Origin: Pseudomonadales bacterium
GTDB lineage: Bacteria; Pseudomonadota; Gammaproteobacteria; Pseudomonadales; DC-out160
DNA: 49,098 bases
Assembly (NCBI GenBank): GCA_019090455.1
Contig: JAHRWA010000081.1
Span: 1-49,098 of the forward strand
Reading direction: 5' to 3'
Shown: positions 1 to 7,306 of the stretch, in pieces
Numbering within the stretch: position 1 is the first letter of the stretch
Layout: every line of letters begins with the position of its first letter
The notes under the pieces: model-generated
Told to the model about the DNA's origin: nothing
What the model saw: the letters and a program-made list of their open reading frames with translations, nothing else
Databases searched by the model: none
Translations under genes and position numbers: made by a program

Positions 1-2
1 CT

Positions 3-38
3 ACAACGAAAGCTACAACGAAAGCCACAACGAAAATC
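3..38 (+). repeat. 12-bp tandem repeat inside the DUF58 gene
   Basis: Three near-identical 12-base units (ACAACGAAAGCY, the last ending AAAA) run from the window edge and encode a repeated Thr-Thr-Lys-Ala. The number of units to the left is unknown because the window begins here. It keeps frame, so it lengthens a linker rather than breaking the gene. Confidence 0.7.
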
Positions 39-497
39 GCTGCCACGCAGACCACGCTTTTATTGGATGCCTTGCGGCGATTGGACCACATCGCTCCTCG
101 CGGTAGCTTGGTCTTCGTGCTCAGTGATTTCTATGCGCTTACGGATGAGCCGCTTCAATTTGAACGTGTGTTGTTTAATCTGGCTCGCAGTGCCGAACTG
201 GTGTTGGTATTGATAGTTGACCCATTCGAAGCGAGCACTTTGCCTAGTGGTCAATACCGTTTATCTGACGGTATTGAGGTACTGGAAATGGATGGCAGCC
301 CTGCCGATACGAGAGACAAGCAAAAAAAGGCTTACCAGCAACGACTCAATCGGTTGGATGCCTTGTGTCGTCAAACGGGTATGAGTGGTTTTTGTATTTC
401 GACTGAAGGCGAATTGATTCCTGAATTGCAAAAAATATTACAAAATTATCAAGGGCGGTCGAACTTCATTAATGCGGAGGGTGGAATAAATGGCTGA
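3..497 (+). CDS. DUF58 family protein, C-terminal part (5' end outside window)
   Basis: The reading frame is open from the left edge, so this is the C-terminal part of a larger protein. It matches the end of DUF58 proteins: a VFVLSDFYAL strand typical of their VWA-like fold, then a 'LVLVLIVDPFE' strand and a helical end with 'GFCISTE'. DUF58 proteins are usually encoded just after a MoxR ATPase and before DUF4381 and VWA genes, which is the order here, so they probably act with a MoxR chaperone on an envelope protein complex; the exact role is not settled. The stop overlaps the start of the DUF4381 gene. The first 12 codons visible are a TTKA-type tandem repeat, unusual for the family. A start at 63 would be internal. 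Confidence 0.85.
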   Translation, partial: TTKATTKATTKIAATQTTLLLDALRRLDHIAPRGSLVFVLSDFYALTDEPLQFERVLFNLARSAELVLVLIVDPFEASTLPSGQYRLSDGIEVLEMDGSPADTRDKQKKAYQQRLNRLDALCRQTGMSGFCISTEGELIPELQKILQNYQGRSNFINAEGGING

Positions 498-993
498 TAG
501 CGCGCCTGTCGTCGTTAATTTGCGTGACATTCATCTTCCTGATCCCGTGAGCTTCTTCCCTTTGCCTGTGGCTTGGTGGGTTCTGTTGGTTGTTGTTTTA
601 TGCGTGGTTGTTTGTGTGCTGTATTTTCTAATGTATGCCCGAAAGAAAATGTTACGTTATGCGTTGGTTGAGCTTGATGAACTACAGTTCTATCAGTCGC
701 AACAAACTCAACAAGACAGTGACACGGTGATGGCGCTAGGCGTATTAATGAAACGTTATGCTCAATGTCAGTTCCCCCGTAATCAAGTCGCTCATTTGTG
801 GGGACAATCGTGGTTGGCTTTTTTGAGAAGCACATCATCGTCAGGGCAATTTGACGGCGACAGAGGCGCCGCTGCTATCCGTCTACCTTATCAAAAGGCG
901 GTGTCTAGCGAGGAGGCGAAAGTACTTTTTGAAAGTGTACGATCCTGGATGCAGGAAAACCCCCATCGTCGCTATCGGCAAATTCGAATATGA
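490..993 (+). CDS. DUF4381 domain membrane protein
   Basis: 167 residues. The N-terminus has the family's LRDIHLP motif (residues 12-18) followed by a proline-rich stretch and one strong membrane helix (about 26-48, rich in V, L and C). The remainder is a cytoplasmic helical domain with the 'W..FLR' element seen in DUF4381. The gene overlaps the DUF58 gene by 8 bases and its stop overlaps the next start, so it is co-translated in the MoxR/VWA-type operon. The family is known only by this context; it probably anchors the VWA proteins at the inner membrane (inference). Confidence 0.85.
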   Translation: MADSAPVVVNLRDIHLPDPVSFFPLPVAWWVLLVVVLCVVVCVLYFLMYARKKMLRYALVELDELQFYQSQQTQQDSDTVMALGVLMKRYAQCQFPRNQVAHLWGQSWLAFLRSTSSSGQFDGDRGAAAIRLPYQKAVSSEEAKVLFESVRSWMQENPHRRYRQIRI

Positions 994-1973
994 TTCATTG
1001 TGCGTGGCCGTGGGCTTATAGCTTGTTACTCCTGCCTTTGTTGGTGAGGTGGTTTTTGCCTTCGGTGAAAGATCATGCTTCTGCGGCTTTGTGGGTGCCC
1101 TTTATCAATCAGCTTACTACCCGATTCGGGACCAGTGGTGGAGCAAGATGGACAACCTATTTTGCATTGGCGATATGGGTGTTACTGCTCGTAGCCTTAA
1201 GTCGACCTCAATGGTTAAGTGATCCGGTGGATAAACCCAAGAGTGGCCGAGATATGATGATAGCGGTCGATTTGTCTGCCAGCATGGAAACGCAAGATTT
1301 TGTATTAAATGAAATGGCTGTTGATCGCTTGACTGCGGTCAAAGCAGTGGTAACGGAGTTTATCAAGCAGCGTAAAGGCGACAGGGTGGGCCTCATTCTT
1401 TTTGGCAGCAAAGCTTATGTGCAGTCGCCATTAAGTTACGATCTCAATAGCGTTGCACAACTATTGCAAGAGGCCGATACACGGATGGTGGGAAAAATGA
1501 CTGCCATAGGCGATGCCATTGGGCTCGCGGTAAAGCGACTTCATGCACGACCTGGAAATCAACGAGTCTTGATATTGCTGAGTGATGGCAATAATACAGC
1601 CGGGATATTACCCGCAACGCGCGCGGCACATTTTGCAGCATTGGAAGGGCTGACTGTTTATACCGTGGGTATTGGTAGTGAGAATAAAGCCAGTGTATTG
1701 GGTAACAATAAAATTAGTCGAGCGGTTATCTTAAATGAAACCACGTTGAAAGCAGTGGCTAAAGCGACCGGCGGACGGTACTTTCGAACCAAAAATCTAG
1801 CGCAGTTGCAATCTGTTTATGATGCCATTGATGAACGGGAAAAAGTGGTAAGTGGTGCTGAGTATTTTCATCATATTTTGGAATTGTACCATTGGCCTTT
1901 GGGGGCGGCGTTAATACTGTCTTTTTTGTTTGCATTGCTTAAGTCCCAGATTCCGTTTAGGGGTAAGCTATGA
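990..1973 (+). CDS. VWA domain membrane protein, BatA-like
   Basis: 327 residues. Two N-terminal membrane segments (about 5-22 and 55-75), a von Willebrand A domain (about 85-285) and a C-terminal membrane helix (about 300-320) give the BatA layout. The metal-binding MIDAS site is present: DLSAS (DxSxS) in the first strand and LLSDGNN in the fourth. BatA/BatB proteins are thought to form an inner-membrane complex run by a MoxR AAA ATPase, linked in some bacteria to aerotolerance and envelope stress. The gene overlaps both neighbours by 4 bases (ATGA type), indicating translational coupling. Confidence 0.9.
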   Translation: MIHCAWPWAYSLLLLPLLVRWFLPSVKDHASAALWVPFINQLTTRFGTSGGARWTTYFALAIWVLLLVALSRPQWLSDPVDKPKSGRDMMIAVDLSASMETQDFVLNEMAVDRLTAVKAVVTEFIKQRKGDRVGLILFGSKAYVQSPLSYDLNSVAQLLQEADTRMVGKMTAIGDAIGLAVKRLHARPGNQRVLILLSDGNNTAGILPATRAAHFAALEGLTVYTVGIGSENKASVLGNNKISRAVILNETTLKAVAKATGGRYFRTKNLAQLQSVYDAIDEREKVVSGAEYFHHILELYHWPLGAALILSFLFALLKSQIPFRGKL

Positions 1974-3817
1974 CGCTAGGTGAATATTATTTCATGAGGC
2001 CGTTATGGTTGTTGGCATTAATTCCTGCATTGGTATTTTTGTGGCGTTTTTATCGAATTAAACAGCGACACCATTTTTGGGAAAACAAAGTGGATGCACA
2101 CTTGTTGAAACATTTGCTGTTGGCGGAAAGTGAAGCGCAATCGCGCTTATTTCTGGGCCTTTTGGCTGCTGCATGGCTGACAGCCATTATTTGCTTAGCG
2201 GGATTAACTTGGGAGAAACACCCGGCACCGACACTTGCCAGTGAAGCGGCGTTGGTAATCGCGTTCGATGTTTCTCGCTCAATGGATGTGGCAGACGTTT
2301 ACCCCAGCAGGCTTGATGTGGCGAAGGCGCAATTGCAGTATTACTTGCGTACAAAAAAAGAGGGTAGTGTTGCTTTGGTGCTTTTCGCTGAAGAAGCTTT
2401 TCTCGCAGCGCCTCTTTCCGTCGATGTCAGTACTGCGCTGGATATTGTGAAGCATGCCGATACCCGGATTATTCCGGTACAAGGAAGTCGCCCAGATCGT
2501 GCATTGATTACATCACTGAATATCTTGAAGCACGATGGCCGAGAGAGAGGTCAGATTTTATTGATTACCGATGGAGCCTATGCGCAGGAGGCATTCGAGA
2601 AGGCGGCAAACCGAGTTACTGACAGTGGCTATGCATTGGCAATTTTAGGGGTGGGTACAGAGGCGGGAGGCGTTATTCCTGATTACGAGAATGGCGGTGT
2701 TATTTCAAATGCAGCTGTTACTCCAAGCTTAGATGAGAGTTTTTTGAGTGATGTGGCCGACGATGCTGGAGGCGTTTACGCGACGCTTTCAGAGGATGAG
2801 CAAAGTGTGGCTTCATTGGTGGTTGATGTGAGAGAGACGGTGAGTGAAGAGGTCAGTGTTGAAACACTGAAAACACAACAATGGTTAGATAGAGGGCCGT
2901 GGTTATTGGTTTTTCTGGTGCCACTAGCATCGCTGGCTTTTCGCCGAGGGTGGGTGGGATCATTTTTACTTTTTACTGTGTTGGCCGCAAATTCTGCTTT
3001 CTTAGTGCCGGCGAATGCGCAAGCGACAGAGGGAGACTTGGTAAGAGAAAGCGCGTCCTTAAAATTCGTGTCTTTGAAATCCATGTCCTTAAAGTCAGTA
3101 TGGCAGGATCTTTGGATCAGAAAAGATTACCAGGCTTACCGTTTTTTAAAACAAAACAGAACCCGTGAAGCTGCCATTAAGTTCGAAGATTCCATGTGGA
3201 AAGGAGGAGCCTGGTATCGCCAGGGTCAATTCAAAAAGGCAGAAGAGATTTACGCCAAAATGGATACGGCAGAGGGGCATTTTAATCGTGGAAACGCGCT
3301 AGCGCAGCAAGGTAAATTGGAGGAGGCGATGGCGGCCTATAGCCGTACTCTTCAGTTGGATTTAAAGTTTACAGATGCCGCATTTAATCGTCGACTCATC
3401 AAAGAGCATCTACAGGAAAGAGATAAATTAAATAAGCTGGCCCTAGCGCCGAATAGTAAAACCCAAGGGGGTGGTCGAAATAAAGAGGGGACGAACGATG
3501 AGCCCAATAGGGAGAAGGAGAAGGATAAAAAACGGGATAACGAAACGAAGCGAAAACGCGATGATAGTAACAAAGGCCAAATGAGTGAGCAGGAAAAAGA
3601 GAATAATGACGCTGGAAAAATTAAAACACATAACGATAACAGCGGAAAATTTGGACCATCCAAGGCGGTAGTGGAGCCTACACATAAAAGCACCATTGGT
3701 TCAGCGCAGTGGTTGAATATGATTGTCGATAGCCCTAGCGAATTGTTGAGATTGAAGTTTGCCTATAAGCATAAGTTGAACCCCACCCGAGTAAAGGAAA
3801 GCGATCAACCATGGTAG
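1970..3817 (+). CDS. VWA and TPR domain membrane protein, BatB/BatC-like fusion
   Basis: 615 residues. N-terminal membrane helices (about 9-25, 62-80), a VWA domain (about 90-300) with MIDAS residues DVSRS and LLITDG, another membrane segment pair (about 307-345), then TPR repeats (about 400-465, 'GHFNRGNALAQQGKLEEAMAAY'-type helices split over two repeats) and a long Lys/Glu/Asn-rich tail (about 480-570). The C-terminus has the WL..I.DsP..LLR.KF element common in these fusions. It merges roles that some bacteria split between BatB and BatC. The 3' end overlaps the next gene by 7 bases. The low-complexity tail produces long antisense open frames that are not genes. Confidence 0.9.
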   Translation: MTLGEYYFMRPLWLLALIPALVFLWRFYRIKQRHHFWENKVDAHLLKHLLLAESEAQSRLFLGLLAAAWLTAIICLAGLTWEKHPAPTLASEAALVIAFDVSRSMDVADVYPSRLDVAKAQLQYYLRTKKEGSVALVLFAEEAFLAAPLSVDVSTALDIVKHADTRIIPVQGSRPDRALITSLNILKHDGRERGQILLITDGAYAQEAFEKAANRVTDSGYALAILGVGTEAGGVIPDYENGGVISNAAVTPSLDESFLSDVADDAGGVYATLSEDEQSVASLVVDVRETVSEEVSVETLKTQQWLDRGPWLLVFLVPLASLAFRRGWVGSFLLFTVLAANSAFLVPANAQATEGDLVRESASLKFVSLKSMSLKSVWQDLWIRKDYQAYRFLKQNRTREAAIKFEDSMWKGGAWYRQGQFKKAEEIYAKMDTAEGHFNRGNALAQQGKLEEAMAAYSRTLQLDLKFTDAAFNRRLIKEHLQERDKLNKLALAPNSKTQGGGRNKEGTNDEPNREKEKDKKRDNETKRKRDDSNKGQMSEQEKENNDAGKIKTHNDNSGKFGPSKAVVEPTHKSTIGSAQWLNMIVDSPSELLRLKFAYKHKLNPTRVKESDQPW

Positions 3818-4179
3818 GCTTTATGAGAATGTTGAATCGTTATCGACAGCATCGAATAATAAAGGGGAAAATAAGGCAGGCATGTGTCAGCAATGCGCCG
3901 CAAGCGTTGAAGGCGTTTTTGTTGGATTGGATTGCTATTTTTAAGGCGGACGATCAACTTATATCTTTGTTGGAGATCTCCACTGCACTCTCTTGTGTCG
4001 AGGCAAAATCACAGCTGATGGAGTTGGATCGCACTATCTATGCAACGCAAAGTCAGCGAGTAGCGTGGGATGGGGTGAAGTTCTGGCAGATATTACGTGG
4101 GCAATTGCGGTTCTCTCTCATGAGTCCCCGCAAACAGCCCGGCGACAAGCTACCGTCTCTCTATCCTAGAGAGCAGTAA
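3811..4179 (+). CDS. BatD C-terminal-domain-like protein (short)
   Basis: 122 residues, in the slot where BatD (oxygen tolerance protein, usually over 400 residues) is expected. The sequence resembles only the cytoplasmic C-terminus of BatD: a helix with 'QACVSNAPQALKAFLLDW', a 'L..LDRTIYA' helix, 'WDGVKFW' and a final LPSLYPRE. There is no signal peptide, no periplasmic domain and no membrane helix. The start overlaps the previous stop, so translation is still coupled. The simplest reading is loss of the first roughly 300-450 codons of batD, but a genuine short family member cannot be excluded. Confidence 0.65.
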   Translation: MVGFMRMLNRYRQHRIIKGKIRQACVSNAPQALKAFLLDWIAIFKADDQLISLLEISTALSCVEAKSQLMELDRTIYATQSQRVAWDGVKFWQILRGQLRFSLMSPRKQPGDKLPSLYPREQ

Positions 4180-4180
4180 G

Positions 4181-4648
4181 CTATGTTTTTAATTGCCCTG
4201 CATTGATACGAATAGCGATGACTTCTCCAGTGACACAAAGCGTGCCGTCGCAGGAGATAGTTGATTTTACCGTATATTTTCTGCCATCGACTTTCGTTAT
4301 GACGGCTCTTAAATCAAGAGGTTTCATCGGCACGGGTTTGAGGTATTTGACCGTCATCGTTCCGGTCACCATCCGTAATTCTTGATTGAATTCCTCTTCA
4401 AAACCTTGTTGTCGATTTAAGAAAGCAACGGCGGCATTGACAGAGTGGCAGTCTATAAGGCTGGCTGAGGTTCCGCCGTACAAAAAATTAGGTGGGCCTG
4501 TCATGTGATCTTTTGGAGTCCAGGAGCAAATGACCTCATCTCCGTCTCCATCCCAATAACTTCTGATTTGTAATCCGTGCGGATTGTCCAATCCACATCC
4601 AAAGCAATGATTGGGGCGCATTTTTTCTTGAATTGATACTTCTGGCAT
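4181..4648 (-). CDS. PaaI-type hotdog-fold thioesterase
   Basis: 155 residues. It shows the layout of a PaaI/4HBT thioesterase: an N-terminal CFGCG.DNPHGL.I motif (residues 16-27) common in the 'FGCG' subgroup, a GPPNFLYGG turn leading into the central helix with 'SLIDCHSVNAA', and the strand 'TGTMTVKYLKPVPM'. Such enzymes hydrolyse acyl-CoA thioesters in the cytosol; the substrate cannot be read from sequence. It is transcribed towards the preceding operon and ends only 1 base from its last stop, so the two transcripts converge. Confidence 0.85.
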   Translation of the reverse strand: MPEVSIQEKMRPNHCFGCGLDNPHGLQIRSYWDGDGDEVICSWTPKDHMTGPPNFLYGGTSASLIDCHSVNAAVAFLNRQQGFEEEFNQELRMVTGTMTVKYLKPVPMKPLDLRAVITKVDGRKYTVKSTISCDGTLCVTGEVIAIRINAGQLKT

Positions 4649-4899
4649 TATGCCTCCTGTCGTTGGAACAGTCGTTGGAACAAAGTCGCCGTTAGATAAC
4701 GGATGTAATGAAGCAGGCGTATGCTACCACAGCTTGATTAATCGACGGGCGATTCAGTGATAGTTTGAAATGAAGATTTTGAAATGATGAGAATGGACTG
4801 CAATATTGATATGCATCAGTACGCACCGGTGACGTCGTCGTAAACTAGTATTGGGAGCATTCATTACCCACGGTTATTCACAAAGAAAGGAGAGATACT

Positions 4900-5205
4900 A
4901 TGAGCACTCGCCAGGATTACCTTGAGAAAATTGGACACCAACTTGACGCTTGGGAGAAGGACGTAAAAGACTTAGAAGATAAGTTACACCACGTAGAGCA
5001 CGACTTTAAGGAAAGCTGTGAACACAAAGTGAATGATGCGAAGGTTAAGTTTGAACATGCGAAAACCAAACTGGATCATTTAACTCACGCTGCTGATGAT
5101 GCCTGGGATGATGTCAAAGATGGGCTAGAAATCGCTTGGGACGGTCTCAAGCTGGGAATCTTAGCTGCACGCTCTGAATTTGAAGCAACTGAGGAAGGTC
5201 AATAA
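4900..5205 (+). CDS. Small charged coiled-coil protein of unknown function
   Basis: 101 residues, Lys/Asp/Glu/His-rich and almost wholly helical, with heptad-like spacing through residues 5-75 and a more hydrophobic amphipathic end (about 75-92). No signal peptide or membrane segment. A clear AAAGGAG ribosome site lies 10 bases before the ATG, and a strong terminator follows, so it is a single-gene transcript that is probably well expressed. No catalytic motif is visible. It resembles small stress- or granule-associated helical proteins only in general character, so no function is assigned. Confidence 0.75.
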   Translation: MSTRQDYLEKIGHQLDAWEKDVKDLEDKLHHVEHDFKESCEHKVNDAKVKFEHAKTKLDHLTHAADDAWDDVKDGLEIAWDGLKLGILAARSEFEATEEGQ

Positions 5206-5226
5206 ATAGATTTATTTTTACGTTCT

Positions 5227-5279
5227 AAAAAAACCGACCTAGCCTTCTCGATCAATGAAAGGACAGGTCGGGTTTTTTT
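5227..5279. terminator. Bidirectional rho-independent terminator
   Basis: AAAAAAACCGACCT and AGGTCGGGTTTTTTT pair over a 24-base loop. The stem has A and T tracts on both sides, so it can stop the small coiled-coil gene on the plus strand and flavin monooxygenase 1 on the minus strand. Confidence 0.9.
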
Positions 5280-5305
5280 GATGTTTCCTTTTTTATTTTT
5301 TTGAC

Positions 5306-6847
5306 TTAGCGGGTGTAGCGATAGTTATCCAATGAAAAGTGCTTCGCCCTCCACAGAGATTCCAATGAAGTAGAAGGTCTTAACATGGGAGCATCCCCAT
5401 GCTTGTCAAAATAATAGCTGTTTGCCAAACCGCAATTATGGTTTAGGAAAATCGTATTTTGCTGACGTTTTTGTATGTCCGCGAAGTAGGCGTCGTGAAC
5501 ACCCTGTTTGACTTCAACGCAGGTGGCTTTGCGATCTCGTGCTTCTTTGATGCAGCGCACTGCATGGGTTGTGTTCCCTTCTACTGTCTTGAAGTATGAC
5601 GTACCAATAAAGGTATAGGGTCCTAGAATGGTGAAGAAGTTGGGGTAGTTGGGTGCCGATACACCTTCATAGGCTTGGTACCGTTCTTTCTCCCAAAAAT
5701 CGCCAATATCTTGCCCGTTTCTCCCCAATAGTTCGTAGGAGGGTATATTTCCTTTTTCAAAAACCGCATAGCCGGTTGCGAGTATGAGTATGTCTATGGG
5801 CCTTAAGGTGCCATCTTTTGTCACTATCCCATCTTCCTGGATTTTCTCAATGGGGTTCGTCACTAGCTCTACATGGTCACTACCCAACGTTGAAAAATAG
5901 ACGTTTGAGAATGTGGGCCGTTTGCAAGAGAAGCCGTACTTGGGGGTCAATGCTTCCCATAGATCTTTTCTGTCGGGGAGTTGTTCTTCCATGTTACTGA
6001 CACCAGCCTTCTCTGCCCATTCGACCAACCAGGGAACCTGTTTGTAATAAATACCAGCAACGACCATGATGCTTTCACTAATAACATCCGTGACGATACG
6101 TGTAGAACGCTGTAATAGAGGGACATTGCGGAAGAGGCTTTTAATGAACGGTGGGATTTCTCTATCTGGTTTTTTTAGTACCCAAATCGGTGTTCTCTGG
6201 TAGACATCAAGGTGGGCAACTTTATCGGCTATCGCGGGTATGACTTGTACGGCAGTAGCCCCGGTCCCAATGATAGCAACTCGCTTGCCCTCAAGATCCA
6301 GCGAATCGTCCCACTTACCCGTATGCACCATCTCACCTTTGAAACTCCTCAATCCTGGAATGTCAGGGTCTTTCGGTGATATGAGACCACCGGTGGCAGA
6401 GATAATAAATCGAGCAGTCATGGTGCTGCCATCGGATAGTTCTAGTTTCCAAAGGTTCTTTTCATTGTTAAATACGGCGCGAATGACGTCGATATTAAAT
6501 TTGAAATAGGGGTATAGACCGTACTTGGCCGCGATGCGTTTTGTGTAATTGTGCAAGTCCACACCTGGGGCAAATACTCTCGACCAATTAGGGTTCTGTT
6601 CGAAAGAGAAAGAATAAGTAAATGAGGTGATATCCACTGCAATCCCGGGATAACGATTATCTCTCCACGTGCCTCCCACACTGCCAGCGCGTTCGAGAAT
6701 AATAAAGTCAGTCATATTCTCATTGATTAATTTGATACCTGAAGCCATTCCAGCGATACCTGCACCGATAATGACTGTTTGATAATCAGGTTTATCGACT
6801 TGGCTATCCACTCCCTGTTCAATCGCTTCTTTATAAGATACATTCAT
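5306..6847 (-). CDS. Flavin-containing (Baeyer-Villiger-type) monooxygenase 1
   Basis: 513 residues. FAD-binding Rossmann motif VIIGAGIAG (about 25-33), the Baeyer-Villiger fingerprint FKGEMVHTGKW (about 169-179, fitting FxGxxxHxxxW) and a second dinucleotide motif IIGTGATA (about 192-199) for NADPH, then LILATGYAVF near the C-terminal third. Enzymes of this family insert one oxygen from O2 next to a ketone or oxidise heteroatoms, using NADPH and FAD, in the cytosol. An AAGGGA ribosome site precedes the ATG. A 13-base perfect palindrome 44 bases upstream may be an operator. It is strongly similar to the second copy at 20604-22151. The substrate is unknown. Confidence 0.92.
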   Translation of the reverse strand: MNVSYKEAIEQGVDSQVDKPDYQTVIIGAGIAGMASGIKLINENMTDFIILERAGSVGGTWRDNRYPGIAVDITSFTYSFSFEQNPNWSRVFAPGVDLHNYTKRIAAKYGLYPYFKFNIDVIRAVFNNEKNLWKLELSDGSTMTARFIISATGGLISPKDPDIPGLRSFKGEMVHTGKWDDSLDLEGKRVAIIGTGATAVQVIPAIADKVAHLDVYQRTPIWVLKKPDREIPPFIKSLFRNVPLLQRSTRIVTDVISESIMVVAGIYYKQVPWLVEWAEKAGVSNMEEQLPDRKDLWEALTPKYGFSCKRPTFSNVYFSTLGSDHVELVTNPIEKIQEDGIVTKDGTLRPIDILILATGYAVFEKGNIPSYELLGRNGQDIGDFWEKERYQAYEGVSAPNYPNFFTILGPYTFIGTSYFKTVEGNTTHAVRCIKEARDRKATCVEVKQGVHDAYFADIQKRQQNTIFLNHNCGLANSYYFDKHGDAPMLRPSTSLESLWRAKHFSLDNYRYTR

Positions 6848-6890
6848 TTTTTGTCCCTTTTTGGCTGTCGGTGTTGCCTATTTATTTAAT

Positions 6891-6903
6891 TTGATTCAAT
6901 CAA
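6891..6903. promoter_or_regulatory. Perfect 13-bp palindrome, candidate operator
   Basis: TTGATT-C-AATCAA lies 44 bases before the start codon of flavin monooxygenase 1, where a repressor or activator of that gene would bind. No regulator gene is adjacent, and the same palindrome is not seen before the paralogue at 20604. Confidence 0.4.
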
Positions 6904-6964
6904 TATCTCGAATTATTCAGTTCATGCTCTTGTTGTAACGGATTCAGCAGCATGTTGTAAGCAG

Positions 6965-6995
6965 TGTATATTGAGATGATTGTATATTGAGATGA
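6965..6995 (+). repeat. 15-bp direct repeat in promoter region
   Basis: TGTATATTGAGATGA occurs twice with a 16-base period, so both copies face nearly the same side within about 1.5 helix turns. It could be a regulator site or a simple tandem slip. Confidence 0.55.
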
Positions 6996-7306
6996 AAGCC
7001 GTGTTGATGGAGGTCAATTTTTAAAGACATTGCGCAATTTCATGCCTATTTCTCGGCCGATTTTCTGAATCAAACATGCTGTCGTATTTTTGATGTAAGA
7101 GACTATCCTTGTTTAGGGCATTAGGGCCGCTGTCATGTAATTCGGTCCTGCTATTTGGTCCTGCAATTCAGAGGTTCTCAAATATGCCGAGTTTCTCTAT
7201 TATCGCATATGGTGAATGGATTATATCGATCGATCAAAATCGTTAAAGAAGGAATTTATCGTGATCATTGTAGAGATCACTCACAAGGATATTTGGTGAC
7301 TTCATT

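Larger units (their letters stand above)
6848..7306. other. Divergent intergenic region with operator-like repeats
   Basis: This gap separates two divergent genes and must hold both promoters. I see a perfect palindrome TTGATTCAATCAA at 6891-6903 and a 15-base direct repeat (TGTATATTGAGATGA) at 6965-6979 and 6981-6995. A shorter repeat of GGTCCTGC occurs near 7144-7165. An open frame at 7155-7355 runs into the kinase gene and looks non-coding. Confidence 0.5.

Noticed and set aside
3352..3696. Long antisense open frames opposite the VWA/TPR gene
   Set aside because: They arise from the Lys/Glu-rich tail of the real gene on the other strand and have no ribosome site or family similarity.
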